A stretch of 64,000 bases of DNA from Bacteroidaceae bacterium (GCA_024398615.1 JAKSIU010000001.1:97694-161693), one strand, 5' to 3'; shown: positions 16,202-25,740, counted from the first letter of the stretch. Program-made: numbers and translations. The notes: generated from the letters alone by a model not told the origin.

Positions 16202-18566
16202 CCTTATACTTGCTTCCAGCGCTGTTGAAACGGTATGACAGACGCAGTTCCACACTTGGTGTATATCCGTCATTGTTCTGATTGTTATAGACATAACCGT
16301 AATCGGAACGTAAATACGGAACGCTGGAATTGAAGATATCGTTCCATGCGATGCGTGCTGTCAGAGCCTCGTTCCTGAAGAATGACTTGCTCAGTCCCAG
16401 GTCAAAACGCTGGATGGGCTTCTCAATGTACATCAACAGGTCATTGCACGGACTGATATACTGGTAGTCGGCATCAAGCGCCCAGTTGTGTTTGAAATTG
16501 AATGCGTTGGCGGCCTGGAACAGGAACATGGGATGAGTGTACTTTTCAGTGCGCTGACCGCCATCGGCACGGGGATCATTCACTGTCAGCGAATAGAACT
16601 GCTTTTCAAGACCGATGGTAACGCGCGGATTCCACACTCCGACTACCGGCGCAGCATTCAGATATGCGCCTATCTTGTCCAACGGATTCTGCGAATTGGC
16701 GTACCGGATCATGACAACACCGTCATTGCTGTATGGCGATGCCCACTGGAAGAAACTGTTTTCAATGTTCTCATACGATGCGCTCAGATTCACCCACTGC
16801 CATCCGGCATTCAGTGCCAAAGTACGGTGAATCTCGTTCTTCATTGTGGGATCACCGCTCTGATATGTGAAACGGTTGTCGTATGTAACTTCAGTCGTCA
16901 TCTGGTCAAAGCGTGGACGTATGGTCTTGTAGGTATAGCTGAGATTCATGCTGACCGGACCGGCTTTGGTAGAGAAACTGAACGACGGGAACCAGTTATC
17001 CTGCCTGCGCGTCATGCTGTTCTCTTCAACAATCCTGTCAGTATAGTCAAAGTTCACATGCTCATATCTCATGCCGGCACTCAGCTGGCCGAACGGCAGT
17101 CCCAACGCATATTCGGCAAAACCGGCAATGGTGTTCTCCATGATTAGGGCATCGGTCTGCGGAATGTCCACTCCGGAAATCCTGTAATTCTGACCGGCTG
17201 TAAAATAGGTTTCCTCAACTCCAGTCTGGAGACTTCCCTTCCATACAGGATAGCTCAGTATCAACTTTCCGGCCCCCATGACAAAGTCACCGCCCGATTC
17301 AGATTCCATTGTCGCTGGACCTGTCCAGCCTGTCTCGGTGACATCGGTCACTGTAGTATAGCCGCCACTCATGAAATCAGCGTTGAAATTGATGCCAAGC
17401 TTATCGATTTTCCCATCATAATAGAGATTGCCGCTCAACTGGTCATTATCATTGTTGTGGCTGTCATTCACGGCGATCAGATGATCTATGAGCTGACCAT
17501 TCCTGAATATATCGTTCTCCATTACCATATTGCTGTTTCCTATGGTGTTGCGGTCCAATCCAACTTTCATACCTACGGAATGGTTGTCGCTTATCTGCCA
17601 GTTTGCTCCGGCTATGTACTGGAATCCGCCATTATGACCAACGTAATTCAATGTGCCCACCTGGGTATTGGTCAGAATCCCATTTTCTGCACTTACAATG
17701 GAACCGCCTTCGATACCACTGTTCTGATATCCGCGCTGGTTCCAATAGACTATCTTGCCGAACCAGTCCCATCCGCCGTTGCGGTAATTCAGGTCCAACA
17801 CAGTCCATGAAGGATCAAAGTCATGATTGTCATAGATATGCTGACGGGCCTGACTTGTCAGAGCATAGCTGAAACCATCGCCCTGACGCTTTACGGTGCG
17901 GATAATCACGACACTGTTCACATCGCCTCCATACATGGCTCCGGGATTGCTGATCACCTCAATGGACTTTATATCGGCAGCCATGAGATTTCTGAGTTCC
18001 GAATCATCAGTCATTTTCCGACCGTTGATGTATATTACCGGTTCGCCACGGCCAAGCACCTCCAGCTTGTCGCCGATGGTAATCATGCCGGGCACCTTGT
18101 CAAGAACATTCTGCGCATTGCCATAATGTTCAAGGACTGATCCGGCTACGCTCGTGACAACGGCATTACCCTTGATTTCAGTTTTCGGAAGTATGCCGGT
18201 AATTACGACCTCATCCAGAACCTTTGTGTCAGGACGCATGTGGACATCGGCCCCGCCGGATGCAAAATCCTGCAGTTTCAGAGTCTCGGTAACATAGCCC
18301 ATCATTGAAACCTGGGCTATCTGCCACTTTCCATCACTCTCTATCATGAACTTGCCGTCCATATCGGTAATCCCGCCATTGACTATGACCGAATCGGGCA
18401 GAGTGCGCAGTGAAACCGTGACAAAAGGCATAGGGTCACCATTCTCATCCCATACCGTACCTTCAGCAATCTGTGCCTTCAGCGGAACGAAGGGAAAAAC
18501 AACTGACATGATGAAAAACGCAATAACAAGCGTCAATGATTTCTGAGAGCTTTTTTCAAACAACAT
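16164..18566 (-). CDS. TonB-receptor-like outer-membrane beta-barrel protein (PF14905 type) with carboxypeptidase-like N-domain
   Basis: 800 residues with a signal peptide (about 31 residues, ending LKAQ). A CarboxypepD_reg-like domain follows (EGTVWDENGDPMPFVTVSLR), then a plug domain with VLDEVVITG, VLDKVPGMI and VIYINGRKM, and a large C-terminal barrel of alternating aromatic strands. No SusD partner is adjacent, so this is not a classical PUL pair. Members are outer-membrane proteins of uncertain cargo. A promoter could not be assigned; the gene is divergent from the exported flavoprotein across a 164-bp AT-rich gap. Confidence 0.85.
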   Translation of the reverse strand: MLFEKSSQKSLTLVIAFFIMSVVFPFVPLKAQIAEGTVWDENGDPMPFVTVSLRTLPDSVIVNGGITDMDGKFMIESDGKWQIAQVSMMGYVTETLKLQDFASGGADVHMRPDTKVLDEVVITGILPKTEIKGNAVVTSVAGSVLEHYGNAQNVLDKVPGMITIGDKLEVLGRGEPVIYINGRKMTDDSELRNLMAADIKSIEVISNPGAMYGGDVNSVVIIRTVKRQGDGFSYALTSQARQHIYDNHDFDPSWTVLDLNYRNGGWDWFGKIVYWNQRGYQNSGIEGGSIVSAENGILTNTQVGTLNYVGHNGGFQYIAGANWQISDNHSVGMKVGLDRNTIGNSNMVMENDIFRNGQLIDHLIAVNDSHNNDNDQLSGNLYYDGKIDKLGINFNADFMSGGYTTVTDVTETGWTGPATMESESGGDFVMGAGKLILSYPVWKGSLQTGVEETYFTAGQNYRISGVDIPQTDALIMENTIAGFAEYALGLPFGQLSAGMRYEHVNFDYTDRIVEENSMTRRQDNWFPSFSFSTKAGPVSMNLSYTYKTIRPRFDQMTTEVTYDNRFTYQSGDPTMKNEIHRTLALNAGWQWVNLSASYENIENSFFQWASPYSNDGVVMIRYANSQNPLDKIGAYLNAAPVVGVWNPRVTIGLEKQFYSLTVNDPRADGGQRTEKYTHPMFLFQAANAFNFKHNWALDADYQYISPCNDLLMYIEKPIQRFDLGLSKSFFRNEALTARIAWNDIFNSSVPYLRSDYGYVYNNQNNDGYTPSVELRLSYRFNSAGSKYKGTGAGQSVKDRM

Positions 18567-18715
18567 ACAATACTTATTTTTATAGATATCATTACAAAGA
18601 CGAACATTTTCGACTTTTGTTAATTTGCTTGTGCATCAAAAACATTTCTTTCCTTTAGACAACGGACAGCCATAAAAACTACAGTCTTCCGGATGATATT
18701 TGAAAGACAATAGAT

Positions 18716-18723
18716 TATATTTG
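18716..18723 (+). promoter_or_regulatory. -7 box (TATATTTG) immediately upstream of the flavoprotein gene
   Basis: The box ends seven bases before the ATG at 18731. Transcription would begin at or next to the start codon. An alternative start at 18746 would give a short leader. Confidence 0.45.
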
Positions 18724-18730
18724 CGCAACT

Positions 18731-19486
18731 ATGAAAAAAAAGGAAATGACAAGACGCGAGGCACTCAAGAAAATGGGTGTCATTGCAGCCGCGACAGCAG
18801 TCACCACCAGCGGAATTGAAGCGCTGGCAGCATGCAGTCCGGACAAACCATACAATTTCAGGAAAATGAAAGTATTGCTCATCAACGGCAGTCCGCGTCC
18901 CAGCGGCAACACTGCCACACTGCTGAAAGAAGCAGCAGCCCAACTCGAAAAGAACGGAATAGACAGCGAGATAGTGAACATAGGCGGAAAGGCCGTACAC
19001 GGATGCACGGCCTGCTCTGTCTGTCGCGGCGACAATGAGCACCACTGCACGTTCAAGGATGACATCTGCAATCATCTCATAGACCTCATGGCAAAGTCCG
19101 ATGCTCTGATAGTAGGTTCGCCCGTCTATTACGGACAGCCCAACGGAGCGGTTCTGGCTCTTCTGCAGCGCATGGCCTACGCAGGCGGCGCATTCATGCA
19201 GGGCAAGCCGGCAGCAGCCGTAACCGTTTGCCGCCGCGGTGGAGCATCGGCAGCCTTCCAGACTCTCCAGATGCCATTCCAGATGCTGAACATGCCCATT
19301 GTGACATCGCAATACTGGAACATTGCGTACGGTTCAGCCCCGGGACAGGTGTCACAGGATGCTGAAGGTATGCAGACCATGCGTACCCTGGCTGACAACA
19401 TGGCCTACATGCTCAAGCAGTTCGACAGCGGCAAAGCCGGGAAGCCTGAACGCGAACCCGGAACATTCACCAATTTCATAAGATAA
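18731..19486 (+). CDS. Exported flavodoxin-fold NAD(P)H oxidoreductase, Tat-type lipoprotein
   Basis: 251 residues. The N terminus has a twin-arginine motif (TRREALKKMG), a hydrophobic stretch and a lipobox-like LAAC (Cys35), so export by Tat and lipid anchoring are likely. The mature part has the FMN loop NGSPRPSGNT and SPVYYGQPNGAV of NADPH-dependent FMN reductases. CTACSVCRGD followed by a fourth Cys (HHC) resembles the Cys set of iron-sulfur flavoproteins. Most relatives are cytoplasmic, so an envelope location is notable. The PI-PLC-like gene follows 25 bases later and may be co-transcribed. Confidence 0.8.
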   Translation: MKKKEMTRREALKKMGVIAAATAVTTSGIEALAACSPDKPYNFRKMKVLLINGSPRPSGNTATLLKEAAAQLEKNGIDSEIVNIGGKAVHGCTACSVCRGDNEHHCTFKDDICNHLIDLMAKSDALIVGSPVYYGQPNGAVLALLQRMAYAGGAFMQGKPAAAVTVCRRGGASAAFQTLQMPFQMLNMPIVTSQYWNIAYGSAPGQVSQDAEGMQTMRTLADNMAYMLKQFDSGKAGKPEREPGTFTNFIR

Positions 19487-19511
19487 GTCACGTAGCCGTA
19501 GAACTTCGGTC

Positions 19512-20411
19512 ATGAGACGGCTTCTGACAATACCGCTTCTATGCTTGTGTCTTACGGCATCGGCCCAAAGAAGCGCATGGATGGCGCTATTGCCCGATGA
19601 CATGCCGGTCTGCCGCGTCTCCATTCCGGGAACGCATGACAGCGGCACAGCCGGAGTGCGGTTTCCGACCAGGCACTATGCCAGGACCCAGACCCTGACG
19701 CTGGCAGAGCAGTGGGATGCCGGAATCCGATTCTTTGACCTTCGCCCCAAGCCTGACGGTGACCGTCTTGAGATTTACCATGGCCCCGCCAATTGCCATC
19801 TGACGTTTTCCGAGGCGCTTCTCATACTTATGGAAAAACTGCAGGCACACCCTACAGAATTCTGTATAGTAATGACCAACCTGGCAGGTGGAGACCGGCA
19901 AGCCATGAGAATGGTCAATGAGGAAATCCGGCAGACCGTCCCTGATTCCATGACCGCCAGATTCACATCGGACCTGAAGACAGGCAGTCTGCGCGGACGC
20001 ATTCTGTTCCTGCATCGCAGCGGCAAGGCTACAGGAGCATACTTTGCCGGACCAAGCCCTTCGGGACCCGAATTCAGGACCATAGAGGCCTCGGACTCCA
20101 ATGAAAGCGCGTCCGTTCTCTGGCAGGACTATTACTGCGGCGGTGACGACTATCTGGAGCGCAAGTGGCAACTGATGTCTGCAAACCTGCTCAGAAACTC
20201 CGGAATGGATGATTCCACCGGCATCTGGTGCATTAACCATGCATCGGGCTACACCGGACACGGCATTTCTACAAACATAAGGCGTAACGCAACCGCAACA
20301 AATGCCAGGCTGCTGCAACAGCTGCAGCAACACCCCTCTTCCACCGGCATCATCCCAATGGATTTTCCCAGTCAGGACCTCATCGATGCCATTATCGCCT
20401 GCAACCTTTGA
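19512..20411 (+). CDS. Secreted PI-PLC X-domain phosphodiesterase
   Basis: 299 residues with a signal peptide (cut near ASAQ, residue 19). IPGTHDSG holds the general-base His42; GIRFFDLRPK holds the substrate Arg; LEIYHGP holds the second catalytic His90. This matches phosphatidylinositol-specific phospholipase C, which cleaves the glycerophosphate-inositol bond to a cyclic phosphate. Substrate in this organism could be its own or host inositol lipid (inference). The C-terminal third forms the other half of the TIM barrel. It is likely co-transcribed with the flavoprotein upstream. Confidence 0.85.
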   Translation: MRRLLTIPLLCLCLTASAQRSAWMALLPDDMPVCRVSIPGTHDSGTAGVRFPTRHYARTQTLTLAEQWDAGIRFFDLRPKPDGDRLEIYHGPANCHLTFSEALLILMEKLQAHPTEFCIVMTNLAGGDRQAMRMVNEEIRQTVPDSMTARFTSDLKTGSLRGRILFLHRSGKATGAYFAGPSPSGPEFRTIEASDSNESASVLWQDYYCGGDDYLERKWQLMSANLLRNSGMDDSTGIWCINHASGYTGHGISTNIRRNATATNARLLQQLQQHPSSTGIIPMDFPSQDLIDAIIACNL

Positions 20412-20471
20412 TTGCATTTTCCGCAATCTGTTAAATTATGTCATCAATTAAAATGGCATTTCCACACTTTG

Positions 20472-20479
20472 TAGATTTG
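20472..20479 (+). promoter_or_regulatory. -7 box (TAGATTTG) four bases upstream of the uvrA-like start
   Basis: Matches TAnnTTTG. The ATG at 20484 is fixed by homology, so if this box is used the mRNA would be leaderless. Confidence 0.4.
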
Positions 20480-20483
20480 CAGC

Positions 20484-22742
20484 ATGAACGACAGGATAAT
20501 AGTCAGGAATGCCCACTGCAACAATCTGCAGAACATTGACATTGAGATTCCAAAACACAGTATTGTTGTATTCAGCGGTGTGAGTGGAAGCGGCAAATCA
20601 TCACTTCTGTCCGACACCATCTACACCGAGGCGCAGCGTCAGCTCATAGAGACTTTCTCGTCATTTGCCCGTGCAAGACTGCCAAGGCTCTCACGGCCCG
20701 ATGTTGATGAAATTCTCAATCTCTCGACGCCAATTGTCATTGACCAGAAAAAGATGGGCAGCAACCTGCGCTCAACCGTAGGCACTGCCACGGAACTGGC
20801 CACCTACATACGGCTGCTGTACTCGCGCATAGGACAGCCGCAACTGGACCTGCCGTCATGGTGTTTCTCGTTCAACCACCCTGAAGGCATGTGTCCCCAC
20901 TGTCAGGGTCTGGGCAAAGTCATGAAAATAGACTTGGACCTGTTTCTTGACCGTGAGAAATCCCTGCGCCAGGGAGCCATACGGCATCCGTTCTACAAAA
21001 ACGGATCCTACATGCTCAAGGAACTTATCAGATACGGCATATTCGACAACGACAAGCCGCTCAAGGACTGGTCCGATGACGAACTGCACAAGCTTCTCTA
21101 CAGCGAACCGATAGAACTGGACAAGGATACGACCGGACTTACCTACAACCGTTTCCACGAGGGAATCATCACAAAGCTTGAAAGGGCCGCCGTGGAGAAG
21201 GCCGATGACGAAAAGGCCCAGGACGAGCAGAACGCCCGTGACCGGTTCATGACATACAGAACCTGTCCCCACTGTCACGGGACACGCATAAACGGGCGCG
21301 CACGAAGCGTCAAAATAAACGGAGTCAGCATAGACCAGGCTTTCGGCATGGAACTGGTCGACCTGCTGGAGTTCATGCGGGGAGTCAACGACCCCATGGG
21401 AATATCGGTCCCGATAATACGCAAAACGGTATACATGCTGGAACAGCTGGTGAAGATTGGCGTGGGATACCTGTCGCTTGACCGCCCCGTATCCACTCTC
21501 TCGGGCGGCGAAAGCCAGCGCGTCAAGATGGCCCGCCAACTGGACTGCGACCTCACGGACCTGCTCTACGTGCTTGACGAACCCAGTGTAGGCCTGCACC
21601 CGCGTGACACGGAAATGCTGATAGGTCTGCTGCGTGAACTGCGCGACAAGGGCAACAGCGTCTTCGTGGTCGAGCATGACCCGGACATAATACGCTCAGC
21701 CCAATGGGTAGTCGACATGGGCCCCAAAGCCGGAAGCCTGGGCGGCAGAGTCATTTACAACGGTCCCGTTCAGGGTCTGGAGCAGTCCGATGGCATGACC
21801 GGCCGTGCCCTGCGCCAGCGCATGCTGCCCGCAGCACCCGTCCGGCGCCGGCCATGGACGGAATCATATCTGGTGGAGCATGCATCGGCCAACAACCTGA
21901 AGGACATAACAGTACGTATTCCAAAGGGCATTCTTACCTGCGTGACAGGCGTTGCCGGCTGCGGAAAGAGCAGTCTTATTCACGAATGCTTTGCAGTCCA
22001 GCACCCCGATGCCGTTGTCATTGACCAGCAACCCATAGGCCGCACGTCACGCGGAACCATAGCATCGTACATAGGCATTTTCAACCATATCCGGAGTTTC
22101 TTTGCCGATGCCTGCGGCCAGGATGTTTCGCTATTCTCATTCAATGCCGACGGTGCCTGCCCCAAGTGCGAGGGACGCGGCTATCTGAGTTACGAGATGA
22201 GTTTTCTGGATGCCGTCAAGACCCGCTGCGACTGTTGCGAAGGCAAACGCTACAACCCCAAGGCCCTGAGTTTCCGCTACCATGGCAAGGACATCGCCCA
22301 GGTGCTGGACATGACCGTGCTGGAGGCATCGGACTTCTTCAAGGACGAAAGGAAGACCGCAAAGTGTCTGGACCTGCTCACACAGGTGGGTCTGGGATAC
22401 CTGAAGCTTGGCCAGACCCTGAGTTCACTGTCGGGCGGCGAAAGCCAGCGCCTCAAGATTGCCACCTGTCTCAAGAAAGAGGGCGGGATCTACATAATGG
22501 ACGAGCCCACCACCGGTCTCCACATGAGCGACATAGACACGTTCTTCCAGATTGTCTCCAGACTGGTCGACAAAGGCAACACGGTAGTGATCATAGAGCA
22601 CAACCTGGACTTGATCCGCAAAGCCGACTGGATTATCGACCTTGGGCCCGAAGGCGGAAAGAACGGGGGACAGGTAATGTTCGAAGGCACCCCAGACGAC
22701 CTGAAGCACTGTCCCCACTCCATTACCGCCCGCTACCTGTAA
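20484..22742 (+). CDS. UvrA-like ABC ATPase (short UvrA paralogue, class II type)
   Basis: 752 residues against about 940 for housekeeping UvrA. Two ATPase halves are present: Walker A GVSGSGKSS (residues ~32-40) with signature LSGGESQRVKMAR, and Walker A GVAGCGKSS (~490) with LSGGESQRLKIA. Zinc-finger Cys sets occur as CPHCQGLG, CPHCHGTR and CPKCEGRGY with CDCCEG. The N-terminal UvrB-binding region is shortened, as in UvrA2 proteins linked to DNA-drug tolerance. The start aligns with the MxxKIIIxGAxxHNLKN opening of UvrA. It stands alone between a plus-strand phosphodiesterase and a convergent membrane-protein operon. Confidence 0.9.
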   Translation: MNDRIIVRNAHCNNLQNIDIEIPKHSIVVFSGVSGSGKSSLLSDTIYTEAQRQLIETFSSFARARLPRLSRPDVDEILNLSTPIVIDQKKMGSNLRSTVGTATELATYIRLLYSRIGQPQLDLPSWCFSFNHPEGMCPHCQGLGKVMKIDLDLFLDREKSLRQGAIRHPFYKNGSYMLKELIRYGIFDNDKPLKDWSDDELHKLLYSEPIELDKDTTGLTYNRFHEGIITKLERAAVEKADDEKAQDEQNARDRFMTYRTCPHCHGTRINGRARSVKINGVSIDQAFGMELVDLLEFMRGVNDPMGISVPIIRKTVYMLEQLVKIGVGYLSLDRPVSTLSGGESQRVKMARQLDCDLTDLLYVLDEPSVGLHPRDTEMLIGLLRELRDKGNSVFVVEHDPDIIRSAQWVVDMGPKAGSLGGRVIYNGPVQGLEQSDGMTGRALRQRMLPAAPVRRRPWTESYLVEHASANNLKDITVRIPKGILTCVTGVAGCGKSSLIHECFAVQHPDAVVIDQQPIGRTSRGTIASYIGIFNHIRSFFADACGQDVSLFSFNADGACPKCEGRGYLSYEMSFLDAVKTRCDCCEGKRYNPKALSFRYHGKDIAQVLDMTVLEASDFFKDERKTAKCLDLLTQVGLGYLKLGQTLSSLSGGESQRLKIATCLKKEGGIYIMDEPTTGLHMSDIDTFFQIVSRLVDKGNTVVIIEHNLDLIRKADWIIDLGPEGGKNGGQVMFEGTPDDLKHCPHSITARYL

Positions 22743-22761
22743 CCGTCAGGATTGGCCGGAA

Positions 22762-24480
22762 TCAGTAGAAGAGCAGGCCGCTGATGTTCATTGACTTGTC
22801 TTCGTCATCGGAGCGCAGATAGAAATGGTTCAGGTAGAACACGCATGCCCTTCCGTCTGACAGAACGCCCTGATAGCCGGGTCTGATACCATTGTGCGAT
22901 TCCAATATGCCTTGGAAATCCTTGGACATGGCCTGCAGATCAGACATGGGCAAATCCAGTTCAAAACTTAACGAATCATTCAGAGGGAAGCATGCCCGGA
23001 CGTTGTCTTCAGTCATTTCCAGGTCACCCATATTTGAACGGTTCTCATATGGAACGACTGCAGTCTTGCCTTCCGGAACCTCCAGCTCCACATTTTCAAG
23101 ATTCAGGTGGTAGCTTGACAGGTATAGCGCATCGCGCTTTTCCTTCTCCATTCCGCCTGTCAGTGCATCCGGGGTCACGAACAGTCCTATCACGTCACGC
23201 GGGTACCTGGATCTCAGATAATCCAGCTTGCTGTCCACCTTGAACGCGGTCTCACGGTCCAGACCGGCCAGCCACTCACGGTAGGCATCGGCATCCATGG
23301 GAACATCGGCCCTGCCACTTACGGCCATGGCGGAACGGACCTGTCGCAGCATGCTGTCACGGACTGCCGATGACACGTTGACCGGAAAGACTGACAGCAG
23401 TATGAACAGCACGACCGGAGTCAGAGCCAGCCACATGATACGGTCGTCATTCTTGAGCCATAGAATGATACAGGCCACATAGCACCACAGATTGAACGCA
23501 ATCAGATATGCGCGGCTGACCGTAATTCCGTAGTCCGATACACGGCGGACAATGCCCACGCTCATGAGCACCAGCAGCGGCAGCATGAGCCTTGGCATCC
23601 AGACACATACCAGACGCACTGCAAAGCCGCCGAAAGTCCGGTCTTGTCTGTACGGCCTCACCGCCAGCTGCAACAACACCACCAGAAGCATGGAAGCCGA
23701 TACCAGATACGACACCCATCCGTCCGGCAGTGTCCAATTGGCAATGATCTTGACCGCATAGCAGTATAGAGTAATGAAATAAAGCGATACAAGCGGAATG
23801 AACAGGTATCGGACTGCGCCCCGCAGAAAGGCGGGCATGACGGCCAGGGCCGCATTGTGTTTGTCCTGGCCTGACGGCACTCCCTGCAGCACAAGCATCG
23901 GAGCCACAAGAAAGAAACTGAAACAAGCAAGGTCCTCATACAGATCGGAGTCCACATTCAGGCCGAACAGCTTTTCAAACGAAAGCAGCAGCAGAGACAT
24001 GCCGCCCCAGAGCACCAACGCGACCAGAAGCGCCACAACCGCAGTACAGCCAACTGTCAAAGAGAAGTTCCACATTGGCATATCCTCCTTCCTGCCGATG
24101 AACGGCAGCACAATCACCGAAATCACAGCCAGAACAAGCAGAGCAGCGAATATAAGCACATATGGCTGACGGTTCATCACATCCTGATACCGGCTCATCA
24201 GCACCCAGATACCGGCCCAAAGCACATATGCCGCTATGGAAGGAATCCGGAACGGGCGTTCCTCGCCAAGCAGCGAAAGGCCCAGTGACAGCATCATGGC
24301 AGTGGCAGGATACCAGTACAGGAAGAACTGTACCTCCTGTCCGACAGCATCGGACGGAACATGATTCAGGACTATGCCCACAACTGTCAGCACCACAGCA
24401 AACGCCACAGTCAGCGGGAAGCGCCCTACGCATTCCCTTATCCCCGCCGCAAGTTTCGCGGCCATTCCTGCTATTGTCAT
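22762..24480 (-). CDS. DUF4153-type multi-spanning membrane protein
   Basis: 572 residues, roughly eleven membrane helices in the first ~370, followed by a soluble C-terminal region. The phrase KLFGLNVDSDLYEDLACFSFF and neighbouring helices resemble DUF4153 family members; function is unknown. The start overlaps the stop of the upstream gene by ATGA (24477-24480), implying translational coupling. Last gene of a five-gene minus-strand operon that begins near 26353 and includes a winged-helix regulator, so it may respond to an envelope signal (inference). Confidence 0.75.
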   Translation of the reverse strand: MTIAGMAAKLAAGIRECVGRFPLTVAFAVVLTVVGIVLNHVPSDAVGQEVQFFLYWYPATAMMLSLGLSLLGEERPFRIPSIAAYVLWAGIWVLMSRYQDVMNRQPYVLIFAALLVLAVISVIVLPFIGRKEDMPMWNFSLTVGCTAVVALLVALVLWGGMSLLLLSFEKLFGLNVDSDLYEDLACFSFFLVAPMLVLQGVPSGQDKHNAALAVMPAFLRGAVRYLFIPLVSLYFITLYCYAVKIIANWTLPDGWVSYLVSASMLLVVLLQLAVRPYRQDRTFGGFAVRLVCVWMPRLMLPLLVLMSVGIVRRVSDYGITVSRAYLIAFNLWCYVACIILWLKNDDRIMWLALTPVVLFILLSVFPVNVSSAVRDSMLRQVRSAMAVSGRADVPMDADAYREWLAGLDRETAFKVDSKLDYLRSRYPRDVIGLFVTPDALTGGMEKEKRDALYLSSYHLNLENVELEVPEGKTAVVPYENRSNMGDLEMTEDNVRACFPLNDSLSFELDLPMSDLQAMSKDFQGILESHNGIRPGYQGVLSDGRACVFYLNHFYLRSDDEDKSMNISGLLFY

Positions 24481-24947
24481 TTTTTTGAAGGTTTACAGAA
24501 CAGACATATAAAAACGAACCCCACAAGTACCGTCACCGCGTATATGACCACTTGCCAGACGACAGGTACGGACGGCTGCATGGCCGACATTCCCGCCAGT
24601 CCGGCATCCATGAAAACAAAGGCCGATGCAATGCACATGGCAATGGGCAGGAGCATCCACCACGGACAGACTCCAGCATCACGCAGGCGGCGTGAAGCCA
24701 CTGCAAGAGACGGGCAAAGAACTGCCAGGTGAAAACAGGCAAACAGGATGAGCAGCACTTTGAATGCCACCTCATAAAAAAGGCAGGACGGAGTCCTATT
24801 GCCAAAGACAGCAATCATGACCGCCAGAACACATGCCATAAGCAGTGAAACACCCAGTACGGAGAAGCACCATTTCCAGAACTCCTTCAATGAGGCCTTG
24901 CCGCCAAAACTGAAATACTTTTTCAAACAGGTTTTGATCTCGTTCAT
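24477..24947 (-). CDS. DUF805-like small membrane protein
   Basis: About 156 residues from the Met at 24947, whose ATG overlaps the upstream TGA (ATGA). FSFGGKASLKEFWKW and RRLRDAGVCPWWM are DUF805-like features, with four hydrophobic helices. DUF805 proteins are inner-membrane proteins of unknown role. Coupled by a second ATGA to the DUF4153 gene downstream. Confidence 0.7.
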   Translation of the reverse strand: MNEIKTCLKKYFSFGGKASLKEFWKWCFSVLGVSLLMACVLAVMIAVFGNRTPSCLFYEVAFKVLLILFACFHLAVLCPSLAVASRRLRDAGVCPWWMLLPIAMCIASAFVFMDAGLAGMSAMQPSVPVVWQVVIYAVTVLVGFVFICLFCKPSKK

Positions 24948-25438
24948 ATGCACCAACTGTCCATTGTCCATTCCAGCGAATCACGCGGAATGGTTATTTC
25001 ATAATACTCTCCTATTGAAGGAACCAGATCCTGCGGGAAACCCAGTTCCATCATGTGCTCATTGTACAGGCTGTCTTTTTCCGGATAATAATAACGCCAT
25101 CTGCCGTCCTTGTATCTCCATGGGGCAATACGGCAAAGCGAATCCAGCTTCATGTAAAAGCCGCTGTCAGGCACTTCATTGAAACGGAATGTCGTTCTGT
25201 TATGGTAATCGGGAAACTGCGGACCTATCCACTCATAACTTACGAATTCATATGGAGGGAACTCCACCCCCTCGGCAAATTCTTCCACATACTCCGCCCA
25301 ATCCGGAGCATGTCTGCAGGTACAATAATCAATGATTTTGCCTATTATGATGAATAACAGGACAATGCCTGCAAATACACAGATCATGATCAGGCATCCC
25401 CTGCCACAACCTCTGTTCTCCTTCGGTGTTTCGCTCAT
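24944..25438 (-). CDS. Hypothetical single-pass membrane protein
   Basis: About 164 residues from the Met at 25438, which overlaps the upstream stop by ATGA and gives MSETPKENR. One strongly hydrophobic helix (CLIMICVFAGIVLLFIIIG) is followed by a soluble, Tyr/Trp/Pro-rich domain of about 120 residues that probably faces the periplasm. No family was recognised. Position between the regulator and the DUF805 protein implies a shared role in the operon. Confidence 0.6.
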   Translation of the reverse strand: MSETPKENRGCGRGCLIMICVFAGIVLLFIIIGKIIDYCTCRHAPDWAEYVEEFAEGVEFPPYEFVSYEWIGPQFPDYHNRTTFRFNEVPDSGFYMKLDSLCRIAPWRYKDGRWRYYYPEKDSLYNEHMMELGFPQDLVPSIGEYYEITIPRDSLEWTMDSWCI

Positions 25439-25740
25439 ACCTTCAGCAGTTTTGAAAGGGCAGTTATATGCGCGGTGAATGCGCATCGGCCCTGTTCGGT
25501 GATTGAATACGATGTGTTTGGCTTGCGGCCTATGAACTGTTTGACCGATGTCACATAACCGGCCGTTTCCAGGGCACGCAAGTGTGTGGTCAGGTTACCG
25601 TCAGTCACGCCCAGCATCTGTCTCAAGCTGACGAAGTCATAGCTGTCATTGGCAGCCAGCACCGACATGACACCCAGGCGTACACGGTTCTCGAACAGCT
25701 TGTCGTAGCCGTCCAGCAATATGGGATTCTGCTCAGCCAC
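25435..25740 (-). CDS. Winged-helix transcriptional regulator (HTH_34-like)
   Basis: 101 residues. LRQMLGVTDGNLTTHLRALETAGYV is a winged-helix recognition segment, and the following FIGRKPNTSYSIT forms the wing. Similar one-domain regulators (PF13601-like) often sit with small membrane proteins in Bacteroidetes and Actinobacteria. No ligand domain is present, so activity may depend on abundance or a partner. Its start overlaps the end of the upstream membrane gene by eight bases, and its stop overlaps the next start by ATGA. Confidence 0.8.
   Translation of the reverse strand: MAEQNPILLDGYDKLFENRVRLGVMSVLAANDSYDFVSLRQMLGVTDGNLTTHLRALETAGYVTSVKQFIGRKPNTSYSITEQGRCAFTAHITALSKLLKV

Noticed and set aside
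16164-18566. SusC of a polysaccharide utilisation locus
   Set aside because: No SusD partner adjacent, and the barrel resembles the PF14905 type and not a classical SusC.
20856-21677. Long minus-strand frame opposite the uvrA-like gene
   Set aside because: Antisense shadow of conserved ATPase motifs.
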